Positions 9,005 through 18,728 of a stretch of DNA of 64,000 nt are shown here, piece by piece. Every line of letters starts with the position of its first letter. Positions within the stretch are counted from its first letter, which is position 1. The DNA is from Tatlockia sp. (GTDB taxonomy: Bacteria; Pseudomonadota; Gammaproteobacteria; Legionellales; Legionellaceae), in NCBI GenBank assembly GCA_013697725.1, contig JACCWI010000040.1:124001-188000 (forward strand), written 5' to 3'. The position numbers were made by a program, and so were the translations under genes. The notes below the pieces were generated by a model. That model did no database searches. It was not told the DNA's origin and saw only the letters and a list, made by a program, of their open reading frames with translations.

Positions 9005-10108
9005 TTAAAGCCACAACAGGCCAGAGCTGCTTACAAAATCTGTAAAATCTTCACTACTTTGCTCAGTTTCATCTTTCGCAAAAAAATTGTTGGTTCTAGC
9101 AGAATTTCTAAGTTTGTAATCATTTTGGATCTCTTCCTCAAGTTGCTTATTTGTTTGATTACAGAATAAGATGGGTAATTTATGCTCTGAAGGTGATTTT
9201 TTCTTTTTTATTTCATCGACGATTTCAAGGTATTGTTCTTTTATATTACTAATGTCAATCAGTTTGATTTCATTCTTTAAATGTTGGTTATATTCAGAAA
9301 ATTCATTGCAAATAAGTTCTATAGAATCTGGATTAGTTAAAATGAACTCTTGAAATTGAGGTAAATTGATTAGCAAGGTTTTCAATCCATCAAGACGGCC
9401 AATTTGTTTTTCAATATGAGGATTTTTTAAGGCATTTTTATCATAAAGGGAGGCAATTTTAAGCCACAAATCTTTAGTTGGAAGAATTGCTTTTAAAAAA
9501 TAACGCCATTTTTCACGCTCAAATTTTTGGTTTTCCTCACTATTTTTATCCCCCCAATTTATCCTCGGCCAATCACCAGCTTTAAAATCCTGCAATTCTA
9601 ATAAATTAAGCACGTCTCTTTCTGTGATAGGATGACTCATATAATCAAGAGATCGGTCAAAGTCAATTCGTACTACATTGCCTTTATTATCAAATCCCCA
9701 ATTGCTTTCAGTTAAATCTCCCTCAGCGAAAATCATTGATGAAACAAGAATCCTTGCTAAACCAAACTTCACCCAGTCGCTTTGATCTAACTTCCTATAG
9801 TTTTGTCGAACACTGGCTGCTGATTTAAATCCGTCGATTTCTTTTGAGATTGTTCCGAGACATTCTTGTTGAGAGTTATGGGCAAGGCTGATATTAGCTG
9901 CCCGATCACCAATTAATAAACGATAATAAGCAGCTGCTATAGCTTCTTTAGATGCTGCAGATGCTTGTGCTTCTTTAAAAAAATAATTTCTTTTATGCGC
10001 TTTTTTACCACGAAGCTGCTTATTTAATACAATTACATTATTATTTGAATTAATTTTGCTGCTGTGATTTTTTGTGTAATCTTCCAGTTTTCGATTTATC
10101 TTTGTCAT
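9005..10108 (-). CDS. Putative Dot/Icm effector with kinase-like motifs
   Basis: A 367-residue soluble protein of unknown family. Residues about 60-96 (Tyr-Tyr-Arg-Leu-Leu-Ile-Gly-Asp-Arg and then Ile-Ser-Lys-Glu-Ile-Asp-Gly-Phe) resemble a segment I recall from Legionella effector families with a phosphoinositide-kinase-like fold. Residues 130-151 contain Gly-Asp-Leu-Thr-Glu-Ser-Asn followed by Ile-Asp-Phe-Asp. This spacing is like the catalytic Asp-x4-Asn and the metal-binding Asp-Phe-Gly/Asp of atypical kinases such as HipA and PI kinases. The C terminus is glutamate- and serine-rich and ends in small and hydrophobic residues, as in E-block secretion signals. An AGAGG lies seven bases before the ATG. 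It stands as a single gene with AT-rich flanks. Effector status and kinase activity are inference. Confidence 0.6.
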   Translation of the reverse strand: MTKINRKLEDYTKNHSSKINSNNNVIVLNKQLRGKKAHKRNYFFKEAQASAASKEAIAAAYYRLLIGDRAANISLAHNSQQECLGTISKEIDGFKSAASVRQNYRKLDQSDWVKFGLARILVSSMIFAEGDLTESNWGFDNKGNVVRIDFDRSLDYMSHPITERDVLNLLELQDFKAGDWPRINWGDKNSEENQKFEREKWRYFLKAILPTKDLWLKIASLYDKNALKNPHIEKQIGRLDGLKTLLINLPQFQEFILTNPDSIELICNEFSEYNQHLKNEIKLIDISNIKEQYLEIVDEIKKKKSPSEHKLPILFCNQTNKQLEEEIQNDYKLRNSARTNNFFAKDETEQSSEDFTDFVSSSGLLWL

Positions 10109-10191
10109 TTTACAGCCTCTAAAAAATCAATTTAGAATATTGTACAAAAATAAATCAATTGGGTCAATAGCCAAGATTTTTAGATTCATTC

Positions 10192-10815
10192 CTAATCATC
10201 TTCATATGCTCCAAGAGCTGCAATCACTTGTGGGCGTCTGGCAATAGTTTTATACCATCGAATTAAATGGGGATATTGGTTTGTAGGAATTGGGGTTTCA
10301 TAAAAATTTTCATAGCAATAAAGCCAAGGCCAAATTGCCATATCCGCAATAGAATATTCGCTACCGCTTATATAAGGATGATGCTCAAGTTGTTTGTCCA
10401 TCACTCCCATTAAACGCAAAACCTCATCGGCATAGCGTTTTTTTGCATAAGGCAAATCTTCTGAGGCATAGCGGTGAAAATGACCGTATTGCCCAAACAT
10501 AGGTCCCACATGAGCCACTTGAAAATAGCACCATTTAAGGACTTCAAAGCGAGATTTTAAATCATTGGGCAAAAATTGTTGGTGTTTTTCAGCTAAATAT
10601 TGCAGTATGGCCACCGATTCAAAAAGATAAAACTCCAGCTCGTGATCATAGAGGACCGGAATTTTATTATTGGGAGAAATGCGAAGAAATTCCGGTTTGA
10701 ACTGTTCACTTTCCCGGATGTTAATTAATTTTAACTCATAGGGTGTTGCTAATTCTTCGAGTATAATAGTGGGCTTTAAACCATTTGGTGTGCCAAGTGA
10801 ATAAAGAATATACAT
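10192..10815 (-). CDS. Glutathione S-transferase family protein (YfcG/Ure2-like)
   Basis: A cytosolic glutathione-dependent transferase or disulfide reductase. The N-terminal thioredoxin-like domain has Thr-Pro-Asn-Gly near residue 8, as in YfcG and Ure2-like proteins. The cis-proline block Asn-Asn-Lys-Ile-Pro-Val-Leu is followed by Phe-Glu-Ser-Val-Ala-Ile-Leu. The all-helical C-terminal domain follows. A longer frame begins at 10854, but the ATG at 10815 has a GGGAG Shine-Dalgarno sequence upstream and gives 207 residues, normal for the family. The gene starts 14 bases after the DUF2909-like gene ends, so they are likely cotranscribed. The substrate cannot be told. Confidence 0.88.
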   Translation of the reverse strand: MYILYSLGTPNGLKPTIILEELATPYELKLINIRESEQFKPEFLRISPNNKIPVLYDHELEFYLFESVAILQYLAEKHQQFLPNDLKSRFEVLKWCYFQVAHVGPMFGQYGHFHRYASEDLPYAKKRYADEVLRLMGVMDKQLEHHPYISGSEYSIADMAIWPWLYCYENFYETPIPTNQYPHLIRWYKTIARRPQVIAALGAYEDD

Positions 10816-10829
10816 TTTCTGCTCCCTTG

Positions 10830-11033
10830 CTAAACCCCGTGTGGTTTGATCCAACCCATACTAAAAGCTAAAAATAAAAACAAAAATAATACTAGAGATA
10901 TACCAATTCGCCAAGTGAGTGCTTTGACGGTCCTTGTAGTTTTGCCTTCATCACGAACTAAGAAAATCAGGCTGCTGCCTAAGGCAAATAGAATAGCTAA
11001 CATGACGATAATAATGATTGCCTTAGTGATCAT
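10830..11033 (-). CDS. Twin-transmembrane protein, DUF2909-like
   Basis: A 67-residue protein with two membrane spans (about residues 4-26 and 44-62) joined by a short charged loop. Small twin-span proteins of this type occur beside the SURF1 gene in cytochrome c oxidase clusters of gammaproteobacteria. It is divergent from SURF1 with a 39-base gap. A role in oxidase assembly is inferred from the neighbourhood only. Confidence 0.75.
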   Translation of the reverse strand: MITKAIIIIVMLAILFALGSSLIFLVRDEGKTTRTVKALTWRIGISLVLFLFLFLAFSMGWIKPHGV

Positions 11034-11072
11034 TTGTTATACTCCCAAAACTGTAAAGCTGAGTAACGAAAG

Positions 11073-11807
11073 ATGATTAGTTTAACTTGTTTTAATCGCC
11101 GTTTCACGCCCAATTGGCGCATGACTTTTTTAAGCTTTGCAGCGCTGCTATTTTTTAGCTTTTTAGGCTTTTGGCAACTGGATCGTGCTCATGAAAAAAA
11201 ACAAATGCTTGCAGCTCAAGTTAAGTTGGCTCATGAACAACCGCTGGCCTGGAAACCCACTATGCCTTTGCCAAAGCAGTATCAGCGAGTTCAACTTAGT
11301 GGTCAGTATTTGCAGCAAACTTTCTTGCTAGACAATCAGCATCATAATCATCGCTTTGGTTATCATGTCTTGACCCCTTTAGCACTGGATTCTGGCAAGA
11401 TCTTGCTCGTCGATAAGGGTTGGGTCGCTGCAGATCCTGGAAGGCAGTTATTACCGCGAATCGATAACATTTCAGCGCCTAGGCCTTTGATAGGGAGTGT
11501 TTATTATCCGTCTAAAAAAACCTGGGTTTTGGGACAGGTTTTGGAAAAGCAAGGAGCAGACGTCGCTATTGTTGAGCGGATTGATAGTAAATTGATAGGA
11601 CAGTTTTTGCATAAATCAGTGTATCCGTTTATTATTCGCCTCGATGAGGATGGCAGTTCCGGTTTTATTCGTGATTGGCCAGTGGTTTCAATGCCGCCCG
11701 AGCGGCATTATGGCTATGCTTTACAATGGTTTTCCATGGCTGTGGTGATAATTATTCTTTTCCTGGCTCTCAATTTGAAGAAAAACAATGAAAATGAAAA
11801 AATCTAA
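11073..11807 (+). CDS. SURF1 family cytochrome oxidase assembly protein
   Basis: SURF1 proteins help insert haem a into subunit I of cytochrome c oxidase. The protein has an N-terminal membrane span (about residues 20-36, followed by Gly-Phe-Trp-Gln-Leu-Asp-Arg), a periplasmic domain, and a second span near the C terminus after His-Tyr-Gly-Tyr-Ala-Leu-Gln-Trp-Phe. All are typical SURF1 hallmarks. It is the first gene of a five-gene plus-strand cluster for oxidase assembly and haem O/A synthesis. Its end overlaps the next gene by 20 bases. The oxidase structural genes themselves are not in the window. Confidence 0.93.
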   Translation: MISLTCFNRRFTPNWRMTFLSFAALLFFSFLGFWQLDRAHEKKQMLAAQVKLAHEQPLAWKPTMPLPKQYQRVQLSGQYLQQTFLLDNQHHNHRFGYHVLTPLALDSGKILLVDKGWVAADPGRQLLPRIDNISAPRPLIGSVYYPSKKTWVLGQVLEKQGADVAIVERIDSKLIGQFLHKSVYPFIIRLDEDGSSGFIRDWPVVSMPPERHYGYALQWFSMAVVIIILFLALNLKKNNENEKI

Positions 11808-12327
11808 TTATTTGATCTTAATTTTATTAATCTTAATTTTTGTAGCACCTGGTCTTAGCGCATATTTATATTATCGCAATCCCCAACTGCTCTCCGCGGC
11901 AAAAACTAATAAAGGTGAACTTTTAAGCCCAGCGGTGTTATTTGCCGAGCTTGCTGATGGTAAGTCTAAATGGCGTCTCGTTTATTGGTCTGGGGAATAC
12001 TGTGAGATTGACTGCTTAAATGAGGTAGATAAGCTCGCTCGGATACGCTTAGCTTTAGGTCGACGTTTGTATGAAGTTGATGAATGGTTAGTCTTGGCTA
12101 AGGCTTCAAAACAGACTGAAACAGATTTAGGCAAGACTTTGCAGGATAAAGATATCCATTTGCTCAATTTACCTTCAGGCCCTGAGCAACATGTAGCTAT
12201 TTTAGGGGCTAAACCAAAAATATTCATTGCTGACCCTAAGGGGTTTTTAATACTGGCTTATGAAAATAATGCTAATCCAGACGCTATTTACCAAGATCTA
12301 AGACAATTATTAAAGAAGAGTGGCTAG
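11788..12327 (+). CDS. Membrane-anchored SCO-like protein of the oxidase cluster
   Basis: A 179-residue protein with one N-terminal membrane anchor (about residues 7-27) and a periplasmic domain. It contains Cys-Glu-Ile-Asp-Cys, a CxxxC pair resembling the copper-binding motif of SCO proteins. The second half has a thioredoxin-like feel (Lys-Ile-Phe-Ile-Ala-Asp-Pro-Lys-Gly). Genes of this kind commonly lie between SURF1 and COX15 in gammaproteobacteria and are usually annotated as hypothetical. It overlaps SURF1 and ends 2 bases before ctaA. A redox or copper role in oxidase assembly is inference. Confidence 0.8.
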   Translation: MKMKKSNYLILILLILIFVAPGLSAYLYYRNPQLLSAAKTNKGELLSPAVLFAELADGKSKWRLVYWSGEYCEIDCLNEVDKLARIRLALGRRLYEVDEWLVLAKASKQTETDLGKTLQDKDIHLLNLPSGPEQHVAILGAKPKIFIADPKGFLILAYENNANPDAIYQDLRQLLKKSG

Positions 12328-12329
12328 TA

Positions 12330-13334
12330 ATGCAAAATAAATTTCTCCGTCTAACAGTAATTGTCGCTGTAATTTTAGCTTTGTTTGTAGTGATGCTCGG
12401 TGCTTACACCCGTTTGACCGGAGCAGGTTTAGGTTGTCCGGATTGGCCAGGTTGCTATGGTCGCATGGTGCTTCCATCTGGCCAAAATGAATTAAATTCC
12501 GCCCAAAATCGCTATCCGCAAATACCCATCGAGGCAGGCAAAGCCTGGACGGAAATGGCTCATCGCTATGCTGCTGGAACACTGGGTCTTCTTATTTTAT
12601 TTATCGCTTTTTCAACATTTTTGCGCCGATTACAAGGTTTTCGTCTGCCTTGGCACTTGTCTTTAGCCCTGATAATTCTAGTGATATTTCAAGCTGCCCT
12701 CGGCATGTGGACCGTTACTTTAAAATTATTACCCGTAGTGGTTATGGGGCATTTACTGGGTGGAATTTTAATTTTTGCTTGTCTTTGCCGCCTGGCGCTG
12801 CAATTATGCTCTATCAAACCCTATGATTTGCAGCGTGGCAGGTTTTGGATTTTATTAGGGCTTATTATTGTTTTTTGTCAGATTGCCTTGGGAGGATGGG
12901 TCAGTTCCAATTATGCAGGTATTGCCTGTATTGGTTTTCCTCAATGTAATGGTCAGTGGCTGCCTGATTTACATTTTTCCAGGGGTTTTAATTTGTTTTC
13001 GCCAGTTGGCGCGAATTATCAAGGGGGTCTGCTTGATAATGAGGTGCGAGTGACTATTCAGTTTATTCATCGTTTGGGTGCAATAGTGACTGCAGTTTAT
13101 CTGTTAGTTTTATCTTCTTTCGTCTTGACAAGGGTGCGAAGCCCTGCACTACGTGTCCTTTCCTGGCTTGCAATAGTTCTTATAGTACTGCAATTTTTAT
13201 TAGGAGTTATAAACGTCCTTTATTTATTACCTTTATGGGCCGCAGTGGCTCACAATGGCGTTGCAGCGTTGTTAATGGCAACTCTGTTAATGATGCTTTA
13301 TTTGAGCAAAGGTAGGCCTTCTAGTGCAAATTAA
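12330..13334 (+). CDS. ctaA: Haem A synthase (COX15/CtaA)
   Basis: An integral membrane enzyme that oxidises a methyl of haem O to give haem A. The eight-span pattern is visible, with the signature block [12 protein letters not shown] early on. Conserved histidines lie in spans: Met-Ala-His-Arg-Tyr near residue 77, Gly-His-Leu-Leu-Gly, Phe-Ile-His-Arg-Leu-Gly and Ala-His-Asn-Gly-Val. At 334 residues it is the usual alphaproteobacterial/mitochondrial COX15 length. Its end overlaps cyoE by 11 bases, so haem O synthase and haem A synthase are coupled. Confidence 0.94.
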   Translation: MQNKFLRLTVIVAVILALFVVMLGAYTRLTGAGLGCPDWPGCYGRMVLPSGQNELNSAQNRYPQIPIEAGKAWTEMAHRYAAGTLGLLILFIAFSTFLRRLQGFRLPWHLSLALIILVIFQAALGMWTVTLKLLPVVVMGHLLGGILIFACLCRLALQLCSIKPYDLQRGRFWILLGLIIVFCQIALGGWVSSNYAGIACIGFPQCNGQWLPDLHFSRGFNLFSPVGANYQGGLLDNEVRVTIQFIHRLGAIVTAVYLLVLSSFVLTRVRSPALRVLSWLAIVLIVLQFLLGVINVLYLLPLWAAVAHNGVAALLMATLLMMLYLSKGRPSSAN

Positions 13335-14208
13335 ATCAGAATTAGCAATTAAAATCGATTGGCGGGATTATTTAGAGCTTTGTAAGCCCAAAGTAGTGGC
13401 ACTTATGCTGCTCACGGTTCTTGTTGGCATGTATTTATCGACACCAGGCTGGATTCCCTTATTTACCGTCTTAGCCGCTTTAGTTGGCATAGGATTTTGT
13501 GCAGGTTCGGCGGCGGCTATCAATCATTTGGTTGACAAGCGGATTGATGCAATTATGGCGCGAACCCAAAAAAGGCCAATCGCAGGGGGACGTGTTTCTA
13601 TTAAACAAGCCTTGTATTTTGCTGCCACAATGGGAATTCTTGGCTTAATTATTCTTGTACTTTTTATTAATGTGTTAACCGCTGTGATGACTTTTATCAC
13701 TTTAATAGGCTATGCCGGAATTTATACGGGTTATTTAAAAAGGGCAACGCCTCAAAATATAGTTATCGGTGGCCTTGCCGGTGCAGCACCGCCTTTGCTA
13801 GGTTGGATTGCGATTACTAATCAGCTTGATCCCCAAGCTTTACTGTTGGTATTGATCATATTTACCTGGACTCCTCCGCATTTTTGGGCGCTTGCCATCT
13901 ATAGGCTAGAAGAGTATCGCAACGCTGCGATCCCGATGTTACCCGTTACCCATGGAGTTCCTTATACAAAATTGTACGTACTTTTGTATACTATTTTACT
14001 ATTGGTTGTCTCTGTATTACCCTTCGCCGTGGGGATGAGCGGTTGGTTGTATCTTAGCGGTGCGAGCTTATTAGGTGTTCGTTTTTTGTACTGGGCAATT
14101 TTATTGTATCGCTCAGAACTGCCTAGAATTGCGATGCAAACGTTTCGTTTCTCTATTATTTACTTAATGATGTTGTTTGTCTTTTTGTTGATTGATCACT
14201 ACAGTTAA
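13324..14208 (+). CDS. cyoE: Protohaem IX farnesyltransferase (haem O synthase)
   Basis: A membrane prenyltransferase of the UbiA superfamily that adds farnesyl to haem B to make haem O, the substrate of the preceding ctaA. The Asn-His-Leu-Val-Asp-Lys-Arg-Ile-Asp motif, where prenyl diphosphate and Mg bind, is followed by Thr-Gln-Lys-Arg-Pro-Ile. The second motif, Trp-Thr-Pro-Pro-His-Phe-Trp-Ala-Leu, is also present. The start is a GTG inside the end of ctaA. 294 residues, nine predicted spans. Also called ctaB. Confidence 0.95.
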   Translation: MQIKSELAIKIDWRDYLELCKPKVVALMLLTVLVGMYLSTPGWIPLFTVLAALVGIGFCAGSAAAINHLVDKRIDAIMARTQKRPIAGGRVSIKQALYFAATMGILGLIILVLFINVLTAVMTFITLIGYAGIYTGYLKRATPQNIVIGGLAGAAPPLLGWIAITNQLDPQALLLVLIIFTWTPPHFWALAIYRLEEYRNAAIPMLPVTHGVPYTKLYVLLYTILLLVVSVLPFAVGMSGWLYLSGASLLGVRFLYWAILLYRSELPRIAMQTFRFSIIYLMMLFVFLLIDHYS

Positions 14209-14220
14209 GGGGTTATAAAA

Positions 14221-14865
14221 ATGTTGGCTCAAAAGAATGGTATAAGTAAAACTGTCCTTACTTTGCTTGTTATCATAGCCCTGGTTACGGGTATCTTTGT
14301 TTCCCAGCATTATCATAGTAAAAAGATGGTAGATCGAAGCCAATTTAATGGCACGTTATTAGATAAATCACGCAAAGTTAAGCCCTTTGCCTTAACTGGC
14401 ATTGATAATCAGCCCTTCACTAACACAAGCCTTAAAGGTCAGTGGACTCTAATCTTCTTTGGATTTACAAATTGTGGTTTTGTCTGCCCAACTGCTATGG
14501 CTGAATTAGGTAAAATGTATCGTATTCTTGAAGAAAAGAAAGTCAATCCTCTGCCAAAAGTAGTGATGATTTCTATTGACCCGCAACGAGATACTCAAAA
14601 CAAACTTAATTCTTATGTAAAAGCCTTTCATAATCATTTCTACGGTGCTCGTGGTGATGATGAGATGGTACGTCAAATGACTAAAGAAATGGGAATTGCT
14701 TACGCTAAAGTTGCTCTACCAAACTCAGAAGAAGGGGCAAATTATGATATGCAACACAGTGGAGCGCTAATGCTATTGAATCCCGAAGGTGAATTGACAG
14801 CCTTTTTTACAACACCGCATCAGGCAACATTATTGGCTAAAGATTATCTCTTGTTAGTGTCTTAA
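14221..14865 (+). CDS. SCO1/SenC family copper chaperone
   Basis: A membrane-anchored thioredoxin-fold protein that delivers copper to the CuA site of cytochrome c oxidase. The N-terminal anchor lies at about residues 10-27. The copper motif Asn-Cys-Gly-Phe-Val-Cys-Pro (CxxxC) follows Phe-Gly-Phe-Thr, and the conserved histidine lies in Met-Gln-His-Ser-Gly. 214 residues, normal length. Last gene of the SURF1-to-SCO cluster, 12 bases after cyoE. The 232 bases that follow, up to rimK, show nothing recognisable. Confidence 0.93.
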   Translation: MLAQKNGISKTVLTLLVIIALVTGIFVSQHYHSKKMVDRSQFNGTLLDKSRKVKPFALTGIDNQPFTNTSLKGQWTLIFFGFTNCGFVCPTAMAELGKMYRILEEKKVNPLPKVVMISIDPQRDTQNKLNSYVKAFHNHFYGARGDDEMVRQMTKEMGIAYAKVALPNSEEGANYDMQHSGALMLLNPEGELTAFFTTPHQATLLAKDYLLLVS

Positions 14866-15097
14866 ACGATTGCTTAAATCAAGACTTTTAATCTCCAATC
14901 GCATAACAATAGGTTTAGGCCACACAATCATTCATTATCCAAATTTCATAGCTTAGGATTAGCTAATTTTGGTGAACGATAAATTTCGACAAAATATAAG
15001 GTCAACGCAGTAGTTCAATAAAAGGCTTAGGACTAGAGAAAATGATTATTGAATTTAATGCTACGCTTACAATATAACAATAAAGGAACATCGATTC

Positions 15098-16006
15098 ATG
15101 AAAATTGCAATACTGGCAACTAATCCCAAACTATATTCGCATCAGCGTTTAAAAATTACAGGTGAAGAGGCTGGGCACGAAGTAAAAATTATAAATCCAC
15201 TATACTGCTATATGAATATTGCAGCTTCCAATCCTATAGTTCATTATCGCGGCGGCGAACCCTTGCCGAAATTTGATGCAGTGATTCCTCGAATCGGCGC
15301 TTCTATCACTTATTACGGTACAGCTTTATTAAGGCATATGGAAACGATGGGAATGTATACCTTGAACGAATCCATTGCAATTTCACGATCTCGAGATAAA
15401 TTTAGGTCTTTACAACTTTTAGCAAGAAAAGGTATCCCTATGCCTTCAACCAGCTTCGCTCAATCTCCTGATGATACTGAAGATTTGATTCGCATGGTTG
15501 GTGGCGCTCCTTTAGTTATTAAATTATTAGAGGGTACGCAGGGGAAAGGTGTTATTTTGGCGGATAGTCAGCAGTCTGCTGTTAGCATAATCAATGCTTT
15601 CAAAGAAATGTCAGCCAATATTTTAGTACAGGAATTTATTGAAGAATCTCGTGGCGTTGATATTCGCTGCTTTGTGATAGGGGATAAAGTGGTTGCAGCC
15701 ATCAAACGTCAGGCTAAAGATGGAGATTTTCGCGCCAATGTTCACCAGGGCGGCAAGGCTATGCGGGTTCAATTAACGCCTCAAGAGCGAGCGCTTGCTG
15801 TTTGTGCTGCTAAAACTATGGGTTTAAAGGTGGCTGGAGTAGATTTAATCCGCTCCAATAAGGGCCCTCTAGTATTAGAAATTAATTCCTCGCCTGGACT
15901 CGAAGGAATAGAAAAGGCCACGCATATCAATATTGCTGCTAAAATTATTGAATACATTGAAAAAAATGCTAAACCTAAAGGGGTTAACCAACGGTTCCAA
16001 GGATGA
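15098..16006 (+). CDS. rimK: ATP-grasp ligase RimK (glutamate ligase of ribosomal protein S6 type)
   Basis: RimK adds glutamates to the C terminus of ribosomal protein S6 and can also make poly-alpha-glutamate. The ATP-grasp fold is clear: [12 protein letters not shown] is the phosphate loop region. It is followed by Arg-Gly-Val-Asp-Ile-Arg-Cys-Phe and the metal-binding [12 protein letters not shown]. 302 residues as in E. coli. AAGGA precedes the ATG. It overlaps the next gene in an ATGA junction, tying it to an aspartoacylase-like enzyme. Confidence 0.93.
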   Translation: MKIAILATNPKLYSHQRLKITGEEAGHEVKIINPLYCYMNIAASNPIVHYRGGEPLPKFDAVIPRIGASITYYGTALLRHMETMGMYTLNESIAISRSRDKFRSLQLLARKGIPMPSTSFAQSPDDTEDLIRMVGGAPLVIKLLEGTQGKGVILADSQQSAVSIINAFKEMSANILVQEFIEESRGVDIRCFVIGDKVVAAIKRQAKDGDFRANVHQGGKAMRVQLTPQERALAVCAAKTMGLKVAGVDLIRSNKGPLVLEINSSPGLEGIEKATHINIAAKIIEYIEKNAKPKGVNQRFQG

Positions 16007-17019
16007 ATAAAAGAGAGGCTATTGTCATTGCTGGTGAAACAATTGAGGCCGGTGATTCACGCTGTGTGAGACTGGCTATGACAATGCTTTACACTTCAAC
16101 TCTCTTGGAAATCCCGGTTTATGTTTTCCATGGTAAAAAAGAAGGCCCGATCCTATTCATCACTGCTGCAATTCATGGTGATGAAATTAATGGCGTAGAA
16201 ATTATACGCCGACTTCATAATACCTCTCATATCCATCGCTTGCGTGGAACCCTAATTACACTTCCAGTGGTGAATGTCTACGGGTTGATGTTGCACTCTC
16301 GTTATCTACCTGATCGACGCGATCTAAATCGCCAATTTCCTGGTTCGCTACGAGGGTCAATGGCTTCCCAATTAGCGAATTTAATAATGAGCGAAATCGT
16401 CGAACGTTCTACTCATGGTATTGATTTGCATACAGGTGCGATTCATCGCAGCAATTATCCGCAAGTGCGATTTAGCGAAGAAAATGTGGTCTCGGAACAA
16501 ATGGCTGAAGCTTTCGCAGCCCCTGTAGTAGTCCCTTCTAATATAAGAGATGGTTCTCTACGTTATGCTACCGACAACTTAAATATTCCTGTTATTGTTT
16601 ATGAAGGTGGAGAGGCTTTACGTTTCGATGAGTTTTCTATAAAAATGGGAGTTTCTGGCGTTTTACGGGTCATGGCTTTTCTAAAAATGCTAGCTCCTTC
16701 CCGCGTAAAAAAATTTACAAAAAGAAAATCGATGCCGTCTCAAGCAAAAGCGACTTTTTGGATACGAGCATTAGCAAGCGGAGTCATGATTCATACCAAA
16801 CCTTTAGGCTCTAAAATTGGTAAAAATGAACTGCTATGCTCTATTTCTGACCCTTTAGGGAATAAAGAGGTTAATATTCACTGTCCCTACGATGGACTTA
16901 TTATCGGCATAACCAATCTCCCCTTGGTTAATGAAGGAGATGCGCTGTTTCATGTGGCTTTATTTGAAGATTTGACTAATCTGCATTTACCTACTGATAT
17001 TCCAGAAGATTGGGATTGA
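16003..17019 (+). CDS. Succinylglutamate desuccinylase/aspartoacylase family protein
   Basis: A zinc-dependent M14-like deacylase. The zinc motif His58-Gly-Asp-Glu61 lies in [10 protein letters not shown]. It is followed by [10 protein letters not shown] (substrate binding) and Gly-Ile-Asp-Leu-His-Thr-Gly with the third zinc ligand. The C-terminal region after about residue 250 is a barrel-sandwich-like extension. It overlaps rimK by 4 bases. Pairs of RimK with such a deacylase are common in gammaproteobacteria and suggest addition and removal, or further processing, of an amino-acyl modification. The actual substrate is unknown. Confidence 0.87.
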   Translation: MNKREAIVIAGETIEAGDSRCVRLAMTMLYTSTLLEIPVYVFHGKKEGPILFITAAIHGDEINGVEIIRRLHNTSHIHRLRGTLITLPVVNVYGLMLHSRYLPDRRDLNRQFPGSLRGSMASQLANLIMSEIVERSTHGIDLHTGAIHRSNYPQVRFSEENVVSEQMAEAFAAPVVVPSNIRDGSLRYATDNLNIPVIVYEGGEALRFDEFSIKMGVSGVLRVMAFLKMLAPSRVKKFTKRKSMPSQAKATFWIRALASGVMIHTKPLGSKIGKNELLCSISDPLGNKEVNIHCPYDGLIIGITNLPLVNEGDALFHVALFEDLTNLHLPTDIPEDWD

Positions 17020-17032
17020 TCTTAATTGGGCG

Positions 17033-17266
17033 CTAATCGTTTTTGCCAAGCAACCAGTCAATGCTGACCTCGAACTCTTGAGCAAGACGGTTCAAAGTTA
17101 GCTCATCAGGAAGTGAAATTCCTTCTAAAAAGGCAGCGGCCTTAAATTTTGGGATTTTAATTAACTTTGATAGGGCTTCAATGCGCTCATCGCTACGAGT
17201 AGGAAGGCCGATAGTATCCAATTCTTTATTAAGACGTTCAGCAAAGACTTTGTTTGGCATGTTCAT
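17033..17266 (-). CDS. Small helix-turn-helix DNA-binding protein
   Basis: A 77-residue protein that is almost wholly a helix-turn-helix domain of Cro/CI (Xre) type. The C-terminal Leu-Asn-Arg-Leu-Ala-Gln-Glu-Phe-Glu-Val-Ser-Ile-Asp-Trp-Leu-Leu-Gly is the typical end of such a domain. An ATG three codons further in (17260) is an alternative start. It lies 109 bases downstream of hemH on the same strand and convergent with the rimK pair. Targets are unknown; it could be autoregulatory. Confidence 0.72.
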   Translation of the reverse strand: MNMPNKVFAERLNKELDTIGLPTRSDERIEALSKLIKIPKFKAAAFLEGISLPDELTLNRLAQEFEVSIDWLLGKND

Positions 17267-17375
17267 CTCATAAAAAGTTTCATTAATGTTCTATAGCATA
17301 TCGATAGAGTTTTGCAAGAATCAAGTTTAAGCTCGATTTAAAGAATCTAGCTAACTTATTGAATATTATAATTTT

Positions 17376-18374
17376 TTAATTCTCTGGTAAATTAACTAAC
17401 TTAACTAAACCTTCAACCCACAAATCTGAATCATTCACACAGGAAATTAAAGTCAAGCGTTCACCCCCTAACTGCAGCCATTGTTCTTTGGCTCGTAAGC
17501 CAATTTCTTCAAGAGTCTCAAGGCAATCTGCAATAAATGAAGGGCAGGCAATAGCAAGACGTTTAATTCCCTTTCGGCTTAGTTCAGGCAAAAATTCATC
17601 GGTATAAGGTTTAATCCAGGGAGTTTTACCTAATCGAGATTGAAACGAAGTACCATATTGCTCGTCTGAAAGCCCCAGTTTTTTTGCCAGAGCTTGTGTC
17701 GTTGTATAACATTGCGCTCTGTAACAGGCTTGTGTTTTCTCAGAAATAGCAGGACAGGTTCCCGCGCAAATTGAAGGACAGCCGGCTTTTTTGAGATGAT
17801 TCTCAGGTAAACCATGATAGCTAAGTAATAAAAAATCATGTTCTGCTATATGAGGCTGAATAAGTGCTGCCTGGGCTGCAATAAACTCTGGAGCTTGATA
17901 AAAATCACGGATAACCCTTAGCGAAGGAGGGGCATTTTGTTTTGCGATTAGGCTTAAGACTTCTTCTAAAGCGGAGCCGGTTGCGGCTGAGGAATATTGA
18001 GGAAAAAGCGGAAGTATCGTCAAATGTCTACATCTGCTAAATTGTTTTAAAGTGCTAGCTATAGAAGGTTTACCATAACGCATACCCAACCCTACCTGCC
18101 ATTCTTCCCCCAAACGTGCTTGTAATTTTATTTGCAAATTAAGACTATTAACTAGCAATGGAGAGCCATCCTTTATCCATATAGCCTGATAAGCCTGAGA
18201 CGTATATTTCGGTCTAAAAGGTAGGATGGTCCCGTAAACAATGGGATATCTGATAAGGCTGGGAAGGTCAATCACTCGCTTATCGGTGAGAAACTCAGCA
18301 AGATAGCGTCTGACAGCGCTAATTTCGGGATTATCAGGCGTACCAAGATTGATAAGCATTAAGCCTTTTTTCAT
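17376..18374 (-). CDS. hemH: Ferrochelatase
   Basis: HemH inserts ferrous iron into protoporphyrin IX, the last step of haem B synthesis. The N-terminal Leu-Ile-Asn-Leu-Gly-Thr-Pro-Asp is typical. The catalytic histidine is in Leu-Leu-Ser-Tyr-His-Gly-Leu-Pro, and the conserved glutamate is in Asp-Cys-Leu-Glu-Thr-Leu-Glu-Glu-Ile. 332 residues, normal. It shares the window with hemA, cyoE and ctaA but is transcribed separately. Confidence 0.95.
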   Translation of the reverse strand: MKKGLMLINLGTPDNPEISAVRRYLAEFLTDKRVIDLPSLIRYPIVYGTILPFRPKYTSQAYQAIWIKDGSPLLVNSLNLQIKLQARLGEEWQVGLGMRYGKPSIASTLKQFSRCRHLTILPLFPQYSSAATGSALEEVLSLIAKQNAPPSLRVIRDFYQAPEFIAAQAALIQPHIAEHDFLLLSYHGLPENHLKKAGCPSICAGTCPAISEKTQACYRAQCYTTTQALAKKLGLSDEQYGTSFQSRLGKTPWIKPYTDEFLPELSRKGIKRLAIACPSFIADCLETLEEIGLRAKEQWLQLGGERLTLISCVNDSDLWVEGLVKLVNLPEN

Positions 18375-18506
18375 GTCTAGTCTTTATTGGAAAAGAAGAG
18401 GGTTATGATACAACATTGAGTTAAGAAAGAGTGACTATTTTGAACAGGCTTACTATCAATTCTCAGCTAGAAAATTAAGGTAGTGAATCGATAGTAAACA
18501 CAAATA

Positions 18507-18728
18507 CTAGGCTTCGGCTGTTTCCAACAGAGCTACAACATTAGAAGCATGAAGCCCTCGATCCCCTTTTTCAAGATCAAAACTGACTTGCTGCCCGGGC
18601 GCTAAAGTTTTATAACCTGTGCCTTGAATTGCAGAAAAGTGAACAAAAATATCTTCACCGCCACCCGCCGGCATGATAAAACCCCATCCCTTTGCATTGT
18701 TAAACCATTTCACTTCACCACTAGCCAT
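18507..18728 (-). CDS. Cold-shock domain protein (Csp)
   Basis: A 73-residue single-stranded nucleic-acid-binding OB-fold protein. RNP1 (Lys-Gly-Trp-Gly-Phe-Ile) and RNP2 (Ile-Phe-Val-His-Phe-Ser) are both present. Two ATGs are adjacent. The second, at 18728, has better spacing from the AAGGAGG than the first at 18731, so it was chosen. The 226 bases upstream, to uvrD, hold no recognised gene. A second cold-shock gene lies at 26026. Confidence 0.93.
   Translation of the reverse strand: MASGEVKWFNNAKGWGFIMPAGGGEDIFVHFSAIQGTGYKTLAPGQQVSFDLEKGDRGLHASNVVALLETAEA

Noticed and set aside
12310..12582. Minus-strand frame over the start of ctaA
   Set aside because: Antisense to a clear haem A synthase and without ribosome-binding site.
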